Assembly: GCA_024867545.1 (NCBI GenBank)
Contig: JANFNE010000037.1
Span: forward strand, 434,001-498,000
Direction: 5' to 3'
DNA length: 64,000 nt
Source: Phytopythium helicoides
Taxonomy: Eukaryota > Oomycota > Peronosporomycetes > Pythiales > Pythiaceae
Shown: piece after piece, positions 1-10,853 of the stretch
How the letters are laid out: the number at the start of each line of letters is the position of its first letter
Numbering within the stretch: the first letter of the stretch is position 1
The notes under the pieces: generated by a model
Database searches by the model: none
The model's input: only the letters and a program-made list of their open reading frames with translations
What the model was told of the DNA's origin: nothing
Translations under genes and position numbers: made by a program

Positions 1-187
1 AACCTTTGATGTGTGAAACTCCTTCTGTATGTCCAGATGCTTGAGAAGGCAATTGTAACGTATCCCCAGCGGAAATCACCCAACTTGTCGACCTCAACGA
101 AGATGGTAATGGTCGAAGTTCTGAAGAGCACTACTATAGATGCACCTATCAGCAACTGCTTCAAAGGTTGACGAATGTTTTGAGCAA

Positions 188-2639
188 TCAGATCCACGAA
201 GATTCACCGGTCGCAGGATTGAAAAGGTAGTAACGCTGATACTCATCACTCCAGTAGCGCTCGTAGCCATTTCCTTCTTGACTCGGCAAATCATCGATGA
301 CCATGGCTGGGTCGAATCCGCCTAGTTTCGAGCTGGTATTAGATACTATCGACGACTGAGATGGTTTGATGCTAGCCGTGCCCTCCTGCTTCTGAATCTT
401 TTTGCTTCGTCGAGTTGAGCGTTTGTGGCTCTCTTCCTGTAAAAACGAGTGTATCACAGCACGCTGCTGCCGCTTCTTGAGCTCCTGGCGCAACAAAATT
501 CTGTATCGTTTGAGTAGCACGCGCCCGTTTCGACGGTCCACGAGCCTTCGATATGCACGCTGGATACACCGTGCAGCATTATCCTGTTGCTCAGCTACCC
601 TGCGCTGCTCCATTACTTCTAGTAGAGAGAGTTTTCGAGTCACAGCGGATACTTCGACGTTGCTTCTCGTGCCGCCACCATCTTTGGATGCAAACAGCCG
701 ACTGCAACTGCTTTGGTCGCTCATGATAGAGAACCCTGACGAGCACGCGATGCCACGGATCTCTGCGTCGTCGGTGGTATCTCTGAATAGATACGGCTGC
801 GTTCATGAGCGATGCGAGTTGCTGGATAGCGTTCATCTCCTTCTTTATCTTCTCCTGCCCTTTACCTCTTTTCCGTCGCACCCATCGTTTGATAGTTCGG
901 ATCGCACCCTTAGACGCCCGAGCCTCTTGCTCGAAAACTTTCGCCTCATTAACTACCTGCCGCCACTTGTGTTGTTGAAATACCCGCCATGCAAAGGCAG
1001 CTATCAAATTAGCGGCAGCTAATTGGTGCTGTCGCTCAATGGCAACAACGCGTGCTCGATGGCGCCGCCACACAGTCTGAATAACTAGCACTGCCGACCT
1101 CGCAATCGGTACGGATAAGCGTTGGCGCATCAATGGATCGCTCATATGAAGCATACGCAAATACAGTGGACGTGTCGAGCTCTTCATCACCGCTCGGTAC
1201 ACTCGAAACTCGCGGTTGCGGCGAAATGTTCGCTGAGACAGTGGGCAGCCATCGATCGCTCTAGAATTGCAGCCTGCCGTCGCTTTCTGGCACGATCTCG
1301 GCTGCCAGTGTTCCTCCAACATCGTTGGATGCAGTTAGCCGCTTTATGTTTTCGCTTTTCTACTCGAACACGCCATTGATACCGCCGAATGTTGCGCTGA
1401 ATTGATCGGATTGCATGCAGGAACTCGACTTGGTCCACGAGATTCAGAATACACCGTGCAGGAAGCTCATTGCATTTCCAGTAGGAATATTGTCTCCAGT
1501 TGCGCTGAATTTGTCTGGCATATAAATCCTGGGCACGTTCAAAAGCAATTTGAGCGAGTCTCTCACGTCCTCGTTGCCTTCGCGTACGATAGCCACGGTA
1601 AGCTCGTTGTATGCAAATCGCTGCTTCGTGGATTGCTAACTGATGGCGATATCGCGCCCGTCTTCGCAGAACTCGTTGGATTTGGGTAGCCGCTCGCTGA
1701 CTTTCAAGTATTCGAAGAGCCCGAAGATATCTCCGGTAAGCGCGCTGGATCGTCGAGGCTCGAACAGTCATTATGCGGAGAGCTTCAGCCAAAGTGCGGG
1801 CTTTGATCATCTGCTGCTTTTCATGTGCCACACGACGAGCCCAGAGCTGTATCGTTATAACCGCAGCCAGATTCTCTTCCCTTCGAGCCTGGATCAAAAG
1901 GGAGTGCCAGCTAGTAAACGTGCTGCTCATCAATACTTGCGATGCGTTCATCAGCTTCTCCAGTACCGTTCGAGCTGCACGAAGAGTCCGTCTTTCATCG
2001 CGTCGAAGCTGGGCAACAAGCTCAACCCAACACTTCCAGGCTCGCCCTAAGAGCTAACGCAGTCGAGACATGCACAATAGCCCCCGCCAACAACTGCAGA
2101 CGAAGCGCTCTCGAGTTCTTGGTGCTCGCGAGCTTGAGTACCGGGAGGTGGCGGTGGATCCACTGCAACTCACCCTCAAGCTTCCCCCTCGATCCCACCG
2201 CGTCCTCCACGCCGCTCCGATTATCTCCTCCCTCCCTTCCACCCCACTCCATCGGCATCTTTGGCATCTCGACGCGCATCGGCGCCAGCTTGACTCGCCG
2301 CCTCCTCTGCACGTGCTTGGCCTGCAGCTTCGCGCTCTCGCTGCTCCTCTGGTTGCTCTGACGCTCCGCCTTCCCTCTCCCGCTCAACCGCGCGCGCCGC
2401 TGCTTGGCCACCGCCGTCCACTCCCCGTACGGCGTCGCGACAACCTCCGAGGCCGCACCGTCCTCCTCGTCGCTCCCGCTCGACCGCGTCGGCCGCCGCC
2501 GCGCGTCCACCGCCAGCACCGCGCCCAGCGTCGCCGCCGTCAGCGCGCCCACCGCCCGCTGCTCTCGGTTAAGTTGACAGCGCGGCGGCTGCAGCGCTCC
2601 CCACAGCGCCGCGCTGTCCTGCCGATCTCCGCGCGCCAT
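188..2639 (-). CDS. IQ-motif repeat protein with C-terminal WW-like end, frame-interrupted
   Basis: About eleven IQ-type calmodulin-binding motifs can be read in a row (cores such as TIQRAYRRYL, QIQRVLRRRA, CIQRAYRGYR, SIQRYHRRRR, CIQRAYRRLV). A basic, Arg-rich N-terminal part lies at 2639-2022, and the end (WSDEYQRYYLFNPATGESSW) resembles a WW domain. The reading needs three frame changes, near 2035, 1250 and 690. Across each break the protein sense continues without loss (for example TALALR into AWKCWVELV), which suggests one-base indels rather than introns. The ATG at 2639 is the likely start and the stop is at 188. IQ arrays of this kind occur in ASPM-, myosin- and Sfi1-like cytoskeletal proteins, so a calmodulin or centrin-binding role is inferred. 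Divergent from the RRP7 gene, with 160 bp between the starts. Confidence 0.6.
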
Positions 2640-2798
2640 GGCGTCATGCCCGGAAGGCCCCATCGCCCTTCAACCTGTTTTTAGCCGCGACGTTTCGATT
2701 TTATCCAATCACAACCCTTTATATCTCCACTTTTGTCCACTCATATATCTCCGCCGCCTGCACCAGCCATTAGAGGCAACTTCCGACATCAAAGTGAC

Positions 2799-3698
2799 AT
2801 GGCGACCATGGCGATGGAGGCCGGCGGCTACCGCGCGCTGGCGCTGGCGCTGCCCCACAGCGCGCTGCGGCGCTTCGTGTACGCCAAGAATCACGCGGCG
2901 CGCAAGGCTGAGACGGGCGCGGCGGCGGGCGAGGCGCTGCTGGCGCCTGAGCGCACTGTCTACCTGGTGAACCTGCCGCTCTCGGCGACGGACGAGTGGC
3001 TTCGCGAGGCTCTGGGCGCTGCCTTCGGGCCCGTGCAGCACGTGGTGATGGGCGCGGAGGCCGCTGAGAAGGACCCGGCTGTGGGCCGGACGGCGCACGT
3101 GGTGTTCAAGGCCAAGGAGGCGGCGCGCAAGCTGCTGAGCGCCACGGAGCTGGACGCGGCGGCTCCGGAGGGACAGAGCGGCATCAAGGGCTACTTGGCC
3201 AAGTACAGAGCCAACAAGCCAGGGCTCGCAGCGGTCAAGGAGATCGCTGACAAGTACATGGGCGAGTTTGACGCCCAGGAGGAGGAGGTGCGTGGCGTGC
3301 AGGGCGGCATTGAGAGGAGGAATGAGGTGGCTGACGGCTGCGTGGCATGGACTGCAGGAGATCCGTCAGCGCGAGGAGCTCAAGAACCAGGTGGACGACG
3401 ACGGATTTGTGACGGTGGTCAACATCAAGCGGCGGGCCGTGGCTGCAGCCGAGGAGATCGTCGGCCGCCCGGCCAAGAAGCAGAAAGCCAAAGAGCAGGA
3501 GAATTTCTACCGCTTCCAGATGCGAGAGAAGAAGCGAGACCGTACGTGTCGAAAGCTATTCATTCACAGTTTTGCAGTTGTGAGTGAGCTAACCTGATGT
3601 ATTTGCATGCAGAACTCAAGACGCTGCGCGAGCGCTTCGAGGAGGACAAGCTGTTGGTCGACAAACTCAAGAAGTCCAACAAGTTCAAGCCCGAGTAG
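2799..3698 (+). CDS. RRP7: Ribosomal RNA-processing protein 7 homolog (RRP7)
   Basis: Two introns restore one frame: 3288-3357 (GTGCGT...GCAG, 70 bp) and 3542-3612 (GTACGT...GCAG, 71 bp). The spliced product is 252 residues. The N-terminal half holds an RRM-like segment (RTVYLVNLPLSATDEWL, then HVVFKAKEAA). The C-terminus carries the RRP7 signature: DDDGFVTV, then ENFYRFQMREKKRD, then LRERFEEDKLLVDKLKK and a final KFKPE. RRP7 is a nucleolar component of the small-subunit processome (UtpC/CURI module in yeast) needed for 18S rRNA maturation. The ATG at 2799 (ATGGCGACC) is chosen because the open frame upstream of it has no other ATG. Intron size and splice sites fit oomycete rules. Confidence 0.9.
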
Positions 3699-4045
3699 GA
3701 CGATCAGCAGCAGCAGCAGCTTGGACGCTACCAATAGAATCAATTATCTGCCTGTACAGCCTCTCTTCTACTCGTAGCTCTACGGCGTGCTCTTCATGCA
3801 GTGCCTTATGAATCTTTGCATGGGCATTGCGGGTCAAGAAATTATGCTGCACTGATCCAAAGCTTTCTCCAACAACAACAACGACAGCAAACAACACAGC
3901 AAGACACTAAGTTTGTTTGAATCCAGTGGGCCTCAAGGAGTCGCCATCGCGTTCCCCTCCGGTCGCTTCATTGCGTTCACTTAACGAAGCTACAGTCGGT
4001 GAGCACGACGACTACGTTGCGATGGTTGTCGAGCTAAACAGCAGT
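3699..4045. other. Convergent intergenic spacer
   Basis: The 3' flanks of RRP7 and eL30 meet here. A short CAG run lies at 3704-3718. No coding sense was found on either strand. Confidence 0.6.
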
Positions 4046-4645
4046 TTACTCCGACGGCATCGAGCGCAGGATGTCCTGAGTCACCCGCGTCCAGGATGCA
4101 CATGCACGAGACGCGGAAGTACTTGCCGCAGGCCGTGCCGAGGTCGTTGTTGGTGCCAGGCGAAGTGGTGCACGCCCGTCTTGGCGAGCATCGAGTAGTA
4201 CTCGACCTCCGACTTGCGGAGCGGGGGCGTGTTCGACGACAGGATCACGAGCTTGGCTGTTGGTTCGGAATGAGAAGCAGCGTTAGGCGCTCGAGTTCTC
4301 TATCAGCAGGTTGGTTGATCATTACGAGCGAGGACGCACCCTTGCCGCTGCGCAGGTTCTTGAGGGTCTGCTTGTAGCCGAGCGCGACCTTACCCGAGCG
4401 CATGACGAGCTGCAGGCGCGAGTTGATGTTGTCCAGGGACTTCTTCTGCTCAGGGTCACACGCGGATTAGCAGCGGCTCCCCCGTGAAAGCCAAGAGACG
4501 CAAGAGGCCGCCGCCCCCGCCCCTCTCTTCTTTCTCCGAGTTCTCAGCGGCTGCTCTGGCGACGAGCGGAGGAGGAAAAGCGGGCGACGAGAGCCCGAGC
4601 GACGCCACGCGAGCGAGCGCGTACCGACTTCTTGGAGGCGACCAT
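4046..4645 (-). CDS. RPL30: 60S ribosomal protein L30 (eL30), two one-base insertions
   Basis: Exon 1 (4645-4625) encodes MVASKKS. Intron 4624-4446 (GTACGC...GCAG) leads to exon 2, [15 protein letters not shown] and [13 protein letters not shown]. Intron 4339-4257 (GTGCGT...ACAG) leads to exon 3, [47 protein letters not shown] and a final DILRSMPSE. This matches eL30 from end to end (about 111 residues against 115 in human). Exon 3 is readable only if two single surplus bases are ignored, at 4158 (CCAGG) and 4077 (CCTGAG). In an essential ribosomal gene these are most likely consensus errors. eL30 sits in the large subunit and belongs to the L7Ae/L30e/Gadd45 RNA-binding fold family. Confidence 0.9.
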
Positions 4646-5133
4646 GGTGGATGAACTGGTTGTTGTTTCTCAGCGGCGGGAGCTCCACAAAAACCAATAA
4701 TGAGCCGCTCATGCTGCCCATGACGCCGCCGAAGCTGCTCGCCACCAGTCAAAGTGCGGTGACTTCTAGGTAGTCAAATCTTGGAGGCGTTGTGGGGGTG
4801 GGGGTTATTAATTAGTAGATACACGTCATGGTTGAAATGGCTCACACCCGCTTCAACATGCTGGCTGGCGATGCACTCGAATCGCTGCATTTGCCTTACT
4901 TGGCTTGGATAGAGCTCGTGGATGCCAACGCAAAGTCCCAAGTTCTCTCCGCAGCGTCGTCCTTGAGCTCGATTCGACCGTTAAGGAGCGATTGGCTGGC
5001 TGAGCACTCGACTCGCAGGCTTTCTTGATTGAGTCGTGAATTTGCAAGATAGAGTCCAAGCGGCCGCATTTCCCGGCTCACGACCCGGGGCCACGCAGCT
5101 ACTCCAAGCAGCCGGATACTTCCGGCGACGAAG
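4646..5133. other. Intergenic region, nothing clear
   Basis: Upstream region of eL30. The minus strand 5168-4896 is open for 90 codons and starts with a hydrophobic stretch (PLLLVSITIFVAGSIRLLGV), but no family is recognised and it overlaps the first exon of the plus-strand gene that follows. I see no supported gene here. Confidence 0.4.
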
Positions 5134-5833
5134 ATGGTGATGGAGACGAGAAGGAGCGGCACTGCCAAGTCTTTCTTCGACCTTTTCAGCTCGCAGTCAC
5201 GGCAACGCCTTGCCTGTAAGCCTCGCCGATCCTTTTTCCACGGCCAGCTGGTTCGGGTTTCCTTGTTCTGTTCCCACAGTGACCAAGGCCGAATCCCCCC
5301 GAACTACCACAGCGCCGTTGATTCAGTTGGAGACCCGCGGGGTTCACGGACTCAAGACGGAGGGCGGCATTACGCAAACTGGCGACGGGCGTTCAGACCT
5401 GGCGCCAGCGAGTGAAGATGGAAACGACAGAGACGACAAAGGCGAAGGAGACAACGGTGACCAAGGAGCCGACAGTGACGACAGACAACCCAAATCGCGC
5501 GACTTTCAAAGATTCCGTGAGCGGAAAGATCCACTGGCGTTCGCATGCGGGCGCTGGTGGAGTTTCATAGCCATCGCACGTCCCGGGACGCGTGCCCATA
5601 ACCACTGCACCGAGATGCCAGTACGGGATACCTCATGTGCACTAAGGGTTAATAAATTTCTCCCAACGTATCCTGCAATCCTCAGCCCATCCGCTAGCAT
5701 ATCGGCTTGGAGTTTCCAGTCACATGGTGTGCTAGTTTGCGTGGCTCTGATCTTGAGAGAGGGAGGAGACGACTCCTTCAGGAGCGCCGTTGACCGACGG
5801 TTCTTCCGAGAGCAAGGAAGACGAGGGTGGTAG
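5134..5833 (+). CDS. Uncharacterised two-exon protein
   Basis: An ATG in good context (AAGATGG) at 5134 opens a short exon, METRRSGTAKSFFDLF and on. A textbook intron follows at 5216-5279 (GTAAGC...TTCTGTTCCCACAG, 64 bp). Splicing joins it in frame to the open frame ending at 5833, giving 211 residues. The middle is acidic and Asp/Gly-rich (about residues 75-100: EDGNDRDDKGEGDNGDQG). The C-terminal third is basic and mixed. No family is recognised and no membrane segment is evident. The gene model rests on the strong splice sites and frame consistency. The C-terminal half could be wrong if a further intron exists. Confidence 0.4.
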
Positions 5834-6182
5834 TACTCGGGAGTTGCTTGGCGTAGCATTGCTGCGCCTTCAGGGGCCAAGCACGGAGGTTCGAGATGAT
5901 GGGAACTAGGTAGTGCATGCATTGGTGTTCAGGCAGTAACTTCTTGTACCATCAATGACGCACTTTAGCTAGTATCAAAGCAGCAGATCGTTGACAACTA
6001 CGGGCAAACGACTAAATTATGGATGACTCTCTTCTGGCGGAAGTGTTCGGACGCTACATGTGGTCGCACTCGTACTCGTACATGGACTCGCAGCGCTTTC
6101 TTTCTCGTTCTGGTGCTTGGTGTTTTCTCGCTGTTCGCTCTTGAGTGGCTATGGTACATGGCGGCAGTGCTCGCTTGCTCCG
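5834..6182. other. Convergent intergenic spacer
   Basis: 3' flanks of the uncharacterised gene and of the small two-exon gene. No feature seen. Confidence 0.5.
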
Positions 6183-6478
6183 CTACACGACCTGCGGGGC
6201 CGGCAGCGGCTTCTCGGTCGGATTGCACGTGCAGTTGTAGTTGATGCAGCTACCCGATCCGCACCACTCCTGAAATTTGATCACAAGCAGTCAGTAAAAG
6301 ACCTTGCTCAACAAAAACTCTCGCGTCGCCGTACCGGGATAATGGGGCCGAGGTCGACGTCGTCGATCTCCCAGCTCAGGAACTTGTGCACGGCCGGGAT
6401 GAGGTGGTCGACGATGAAGACCAGTCCGAGGGTGAGCTGGCCCAACGCGGCGTCTCCAACTTCTTGCGGCGATAGCAT
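6183..6478 (-). CDS. Small two-exon protein, family member 1
   Basis: Exon 1 (6478-6335, 48 codons) reads MLSPQEVGDAALGQ, LTLGLVFIVDHLIPAVHKFL, then DDVDLGPIIP. Intron 6334-6270 (GTACGG...TTTCAG, 65 bp). Exon 2 adds EWCGSGSCINYNCTCNPTEK and ends at PAPQVV, 76 residues in all. Exon 1 is the same length as, and clearly similar to, the first exons of the genes at 14071 and 14826 (hydrophobic helix, Pro, Leu-Lys, then acidic-Leu/Phe-Gly-Pro-x-x-Pro at the exon end). Three of exon 2's four Cys form a C-x5-C-x-C pattern. No database family is recognised. Function is unknown. Confidence 0.55.
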
Positions 6479-7402
6479 TGGTGGTGGTTGGTTTGTTGAC
6501 AGACGAACGCCTGCGACTTGCTTGCTTTGGCTTTGGCTCTTGATCTCTTCACGCCCTTGACGCAAATTCGATTCTGACCAGCAGACCCCACCTCGACTTC
6601 TTTGTGGGCCAAGATACGACTCGCATAGAGGCGTGGCATGGGCTGCGAAATGTGCCTCGCTGACGTTTTTGTATGCCTCGCATGTACGTACGCCACTCGA
6701 GTGTCCGTGGCGCTGCTGCAAGTGCAGCCTGCGGCGTCTTTGCCGCCGTCGTCGGTTCCAAGATGTCAACGTCAACAGCTTTCACCTAAAGCCTCTAAAT
6801 GCGATGCTAATTCCCACATGTCAAATCCTTACAGCCAATCAAAAGCTTTGTATTAGAGAAATTGTCGCATTTCTACCACTCACGGGCGCGCGCTCGGCGC
6901 GTCACGAGCTAAAAGCGATGTTAAATTTTCCCGCATTTGAGAAAAACAGCGGAAGTTGAAGGTGTACACGATCTCCATCCCGCAGCATACTGGAAGCAAG
7001 AGAAAACTGAAATTTCGCGCTTTCAGCGCAGCATAGATGGACCACAAGTGCGTGGCGTTGGCCAACTTTCAGACTTGAAGCAGCCTGCAAGCCGTACGAA
7101 GACGAACGACCGACTCGCCGTCGTGTCAACGTGCTCGCCATCACCTCGGCAGGCGCCTGACTTCGTCACACTCCGATTATAAAGGATGACGACTCGGTCG
7201 TCGGGAAGTGCAGAGCTGTTTTTGTCGCTGTGCATGGCGAAGCAATGCTGCCATCGTGACCTTCAGGGCGTCAGGTGCGGCAGTGAACTCCGTCAGAGCA
7301 GGCTTGCCATGTCCTACATGGCATGTAGTACTATCGTGAGACCACCAGCTCTTGAAGGCTTGAACTGATACACTGGAGTGCTACGTGACCGCTCGCGGTT
7401 AA
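6479..7402. other. Intergenic region, nothing clear
   Basis: Several overlapping short open frames on both strands, none with a recognisable product or supported splice sites. Treated as promoter or spacer sequence of the flanking genes. Confidence 0.4.
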
Positions 7403-7696
7403 TCTACATGCTGTGCCGGCCTTCGTCATGCCGCACTGCGAGACTTCGGTGAGCTCATTCGCGATACAGACACGCAGAGGATTTCCCTGCTCGGAAACAT
7501 GGATGACCAAGAGAAATTGTGCACGCTGCAATCCTTGCCCAACCTCGAAGGTGACGCGCTAGTCGTCGCTGCAGTGCGGGATGTGCAAATCCAAGCAGAA
7601 AGAGCTTTCAATGAGATCCAACACAATCAGAAGCCACGGGGGAAAATGAGATGCATTGCGGCAAGTTACCACTATCCGATACGATTCGGTCGGTAG
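7403..7696 (+). pseudogene. Possible gene fragment, helical protein remnant
   Basis: A single open stretch with protein-like composition: ALRDFGELIRDTDTQRISLL, then DDQEKLCTLQSLPNLEGDAL, then AVRDVQIQAERAFNEIQHNQ. It looks alpha-helical and charged. The frame opens right after a stop (7400-7402) and no good upstream exon was found, although an internal ATG lies at 7499. It could be a short gene from 7499 (65 residues), a terminal exon, or a relic. The family is not recognised. Confidence 0.25.
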
Positions 7697-7820
7697 AGCA
7701 AGAGCTGTACAATGGGCATTGGGAAATGAAGCAAGTCACTGAGTGCTCAAGGTACTCGGAGGGTCAGCGTGGGTAGTGTGAATGAAGAGGTCATTCTCGC
7801 GGACTCGATCGCTTATCACC

Positions 7821-8523
7821 TTAGTTTTCCCTCTTGGAAGTGCGCGTGGGCGTGGGTGTACGCGTGCGCGTCGGAGTAGGAGTAGGCGCGCGCGTCGGAG
7901 TAGGAGTAGGCGCGCGCGTCTGAATACGAGTCGGAGTTGGGGTCGGCGTAGGTGTGCGCGTAGGAGTACGCGTTGATGTACGGATCGGAGTCGGAGACGG
8001 AGTCGTGGTACGAGTGGGTGTTGCCGTCGGCGTGCGGGTCGGCGTTGGTGTAGGCGTGCGCGTGGGCGTCGGGGTCGGAGTACGAATCGTCGTCGTGGTG
8101 TTCGTCGTCGTGGGAGTAAGGGATGGCGAAGGTGTGGTGGTTCCCGGGCACACAATGTTCGCCCAAAGAGTCGGATCCGACTTGAGCGTAGCGTCACCGG
8201 GGATGGGAACCCGTGCTCCAGCGCACGACAGGGTTTCGTGTTTGCATTGAATTCACAGCAGGGATCGCCGAGTTCCTGACCATTCGTCTGGCCGTCGCCA
8301 TCAGAATCGGCCTTGCACAGCGCCGTGGTCCAGGCCACTCCTGCGGACTTGAAGGCAGTGCCGAACACATTTAGCCCACCTCGCCCGCTGGAGGCGATAT
8401 GGCCGATGTTGATACATTTGCCCCATTGGGAACCACATCGACGTACTCCGAAAAGGCCTGGACGGCGATCGGGTTGGAGTAAAGAGCAGCGATGAGAGCA
8501 GCGGCTGAAACACTGGGTCGCAT
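7821..8523 (-). pseudogene. Temptin-like secreted protein with Thr-Pro tail, broken copy
   Basis: A degraded paralog of the gene at 10853-9324. It starts with an intact signal peptide (MRPSVSAAALIAAL) and then follows the same order: [79 protein letters not shown], and a Thr/Pro/Arg tail to the stop at 7821. Three frame changes are needed, near 8405, 8240 and 8195. The last two fall inside the conserved Cys-rich domain. Flanking similarity to the second copy extends upstream of the start codon, so the whole unit was duplicated. The tail is much shorter than in the intact copy. If the frame breaks were consensus errors the gene would be intact. Confidence 0.65.
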
Positions 8524-8539
8524 AGGCTATTCGGCTATT

Positions 8540-8541
<2 letters not shown>

Positions 8542-8581
<40 letters not shown>
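8542..8581. repeat. 40-base poly-G homopolymer
   Basis: An uninterrupted run of 40 G lies 19 bp upstream (in gene orientation) of the start codon of the broken temptin-like copy. It is the longest homopolymer in the window. It may be a real G-quadruplex-forming tract or an artefact of sequencing (two-colour chemistry reads 'no signal' as G) or of gap bridging. Confidence 0.95.
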
Positions 8582-8582
<1 letters not shown>

Positions 8583-9323
8583 ATTCTTTTTGTCGATTCC
8601 AGGGGGCTTGAGTGGCTTACGAACAGATTGAAAGTGAGCTCACCAACAACATCCTCCAGCTAGCGCTAACGTGGGTTCCCGTCCGAGCCTCCTGGGCGAT
8701 CCACACAACAGATTAATTAGTCAAGGCCGCTACGAGCTGGATGGTTCGATCGAATGCTTGTTGGACACAGCTCACATATTTGGTAGTTCCGGTTCGGCAC
8801 TCACCTCGAAACGGCATTCATGTCCAGTGGTTGACATAGCTGGTACTGACACGCCAGAAGGCACGCGCTCACAAGAAGAGACCGCCGCAACTCAACTTGT
8901 ACGGACACTTGACACATGTTGAAGCTCAACACAATAAGCCAATTTGGCATTGCTGATTGACTAGGCAACGACATAAATTCATAAGCGGACGGCATATCTC
9001 TCACAAGCAAGGCGATCGAACCAACTATTTTTTCTTCTTCTCGTGGAACGTGACTTATCCCTATCGCAACTCGCTTGCCATCCTAATTTGGATCGACACT
9101 ATCAAAGTGAGCTTTATGCTAAGCCAAGTAGCTTCATCGATATCGTCCTTTCAGCGAAATGAACCAACTCAAGGGTTTATTGATCGGATGGGAAAGCTGG
9201 AATGAAAGTGGTGTAGGGTGTGTACCAAGGATGGCCTACGCTTCATTGCTGATGGGAGCCTAGTAAAGCGATGAATTTGATATGGAAATGCTTGAGATTG
9301 GCGCAGCTCTCGTGCTCAGCGCG
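8582..9323. other. Spacer between temptin-like copies
   Basis: The stretch around 8660-8710 resembles 10985-11045 (both contain GCTAACGTGGGTT and similar flanks). This marks the upstream limit of the duplicated unit. No other gene was found. Confidence 0.5.
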
Positions 9324-10853
9324 TTACTTCTGTGCACGCCTAGGAGTAGGAGTCGGGGTTGGTTTCGGCGTCGGTTTCGGCGTTGGCTTGGGAGTGCGGG
9401 TGGGCTTAGGAGTCCGAGTTGGCTTTGGCGTTCGCGTTGGCGTGGGAGCGGGCGTTGCAGTCGGTGTTCGCGTGGGTGTGGATACTGGCGTCGGTGTTGG
9501 TGTAGGTGTCGGCGTTGGTGTAGGAGTCGGCGTCGGTGTTGGAGTTGGAGTTGGAGTTGGTGAAGGGGTTGGAGTCGGCGTCGGGGTCGGCGTCGGTGTT
9601 GGAGTTGGTGAAGGGGTTGGGGTCGGCGTCGGGGTCGGCGTCGGCGTAGGAGTTGGTGTAGGAGTCGGTGTCGGAGTCGGTGTCGGAGTCGGTGTTGGAG
9701 TCGGTGTTGGTGTAGGAGTCGGCGTTGGCGTCGGCGTCGGCGTTGGTGTAGGAGTCGGTGTTGGCGTCGGCGTTGGAGTCGGCGTTGGTGTAGGAGTCGG
9801 CGTCGGTGTTGGAGTTGGAGTTGGAGTTGGAGTTGGTGAAGGTGTTGGCGTAGGAGATGGTGTAGGAGTCGGTGTCGGAGTCGGTGTTGGAGTCGGTGTT
9901 GGTGTAGGAGTCGGCGTCGGCGTAGGAGTTGGTGTAGGCGTCGGTGTTGGCGTCGGTGTTGGAGTCGGCGTTGGTGTAGGAGTCGGCGTCGGCGTCCTCG
10001 TAGGAGTTGGAGTCGGTGTTGGCGTACGTGTTGATGTGGGTGTCGGTGTAGGAGTTGTAGTTGGCGTCGGCGTTGGTGTTCTCGTCGACGTTGGTGTCGG
10101 TGTCGGCGTTGGTGTGCGCGTAGTGGTAGGTGTTGGTGTTGGTGTCGGTGTCGGCGTTGGTGTGCGCGTAGTGGTAGGTGTTGGTGTTGGTGTCGGTGTC
10201 GGCGTTGGTGTGCGCGTAGTGGTAGGTGTTGGTGTTGGTGTCGGTGTCGGCGTTGGTGTGCGCGTAGTGGTAGGTGTTGGTGTTGGTGTCGGTGTCGGCG
10301 TTGGTGTGCGCGTAGTGGTAGGTGTTGGTGTTGGTGTCGGTGTCGGCGTTGGTGTGCGCGTAGTGGTTGGTGTTGGTGTTGGTGTCGGTGTCGGCGTTGG
10401 TGTGCGCGTAGTGGTTGGTGTCGGCGTTGGAGTCGGCGTTGGTGTCGGTGTCGGAGTCGATGTACCGGTGCACACCACGTTAGCCCACAATGAAGGGTCC
10501 GACTTGAGTGTTGCATTACCGGGATGCGAGATACCCGTGGTCCATCGCACCACCGGGTTCGTGGTTGCAACGAACTCGCAGCACGGGTCGCCGAGTTCCT
10601 GGCCATTTGTCTGGCCGTCGCCGTCTGAGTCGGCCCGACAATATGCGGCGGTCCAAACGTACCCCGCGGCGGCAAAGGCATCGCCGAACGCATTCCTGCC
10701 GGTGCGTCCGGTCGCGGTGAGATGACCGATATTGGTGTACCCCGGCACGTTCCATGCGTTGGGGATCAAGTCCGCGTACTCGGAATAGGCAGTGACGCTG
10801 GCCCACGCGAGACTGGCGCTGACGACTCCTGCCACGGCGATGCTGGGACGCAT
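9324..10853 (-). CDS. Temptin-like secreted protein with very long Thr-Pro tail
   Basis: 509 residues from the ATG at 10853. The first residues form a signal peptide ([20 protein letters not shown]). Residues about 20-120 are a temptin-like Cys domain: [71 protein letters not shown]. The [18 protein letters not shown] block is typical of oomycete temptin-like proteins, named after a mollusc pheromone protein. The remaining three quarters is almost pure Thr-Pro dipeptide with Arg and Lys near the end, likely an extended O-glycosylated wall or matrix stalk (inferred). No membrane anchor. The ATG at 10853 is preferred to the longer open frame because it places the signal peptide at the N-terminus and matches the start of the paralog. 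Confidence 0.8.
   Translation of the reverse strand: MRPSIAVAGVVSASLAWASVTAYSEYADLIPNAWNVPGYTNIGHLTATGRTGRNAFGDAFAAAGYVWTAAYCRADSDGDGQTNGQELGDPCCEFVATTNPVVRWTTGISHPGNATLKSDPSLWANVVCTGTSTPTPTPTPTPTPTPTTTRTPTPTPTPTPTPTTTRTPTPTPTPTPTPTTTRTPTPTPTPTPTPTTTRTPTPTPTPTPTPTTTRTPTPTPTPTPTPTTTRTPTPTPTPTPTPTTTRTPTPTPTPTSTRTPTPTPTTTPTPTPTSTRTPTPTPTPTRTPTPTPTPTPTPTPTPTPTPTPTPTPTPTPTPTPTPTPTPTPTPTPSPTPTPSPTPTPTPTPTPTPTPTPTPTPTPTPTPTPTPTPTPTPTPTPTPTPTPTPTPTPTPTPTPTPTPTPTPTPTPTPTPSPTPTPTPTPTPTPTPSPTPTPTPTPTPTPTPTPTPTPTPTPVSTPTRTPTATPAPTPTRTPKPTRTPKPTRTPKPTPKPTPKPTPTPTPRRAQK
9340..10460. repeat. Six-base-period coding satellite (Thr-Pro tail)
   Basis: The tail of the temptin-like gene is built of GGNGTN hexamers (plus-strand view). 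Because the period is a multiple of three and contains no stop in most frames, long open frames appear on both strands (Val-Gly on plus, Thr-Pro on minus). Length variation between alleles is expected. Confidence 0.9.
10111..10446. repeat. 48-bp minisatellite, seven near-identical units
   Basis: Seven consecutive units of 16 codons (TTTR followed by six Thr-Pro pairs on the minus strand) can be counted by the recurring GTGCGCGTAGTGG. Units are nearly identical, differing mainly by GTAGGT or GTTGGT after that core, which indicates recent tandem amplification within the older hexamer tract. Confidence 0.85.

Noticed and set aside
4896..5605. Minus-strand frames with hydrophobic stretches, considered as a TIM21- or Coa1-like protein
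   Set aside because: The pieces do not join by valid splice sites and the similarity is too weak; the plus-strand two-exon model fits better.
9271..10725. 484-codon plus-strand frame of Val-Gly repeats
   Set aside because: It is the antisense shadow of the Thr-Pro tail; the period-6 repeat leaves it open. The minus strand has signal peptide and domain.
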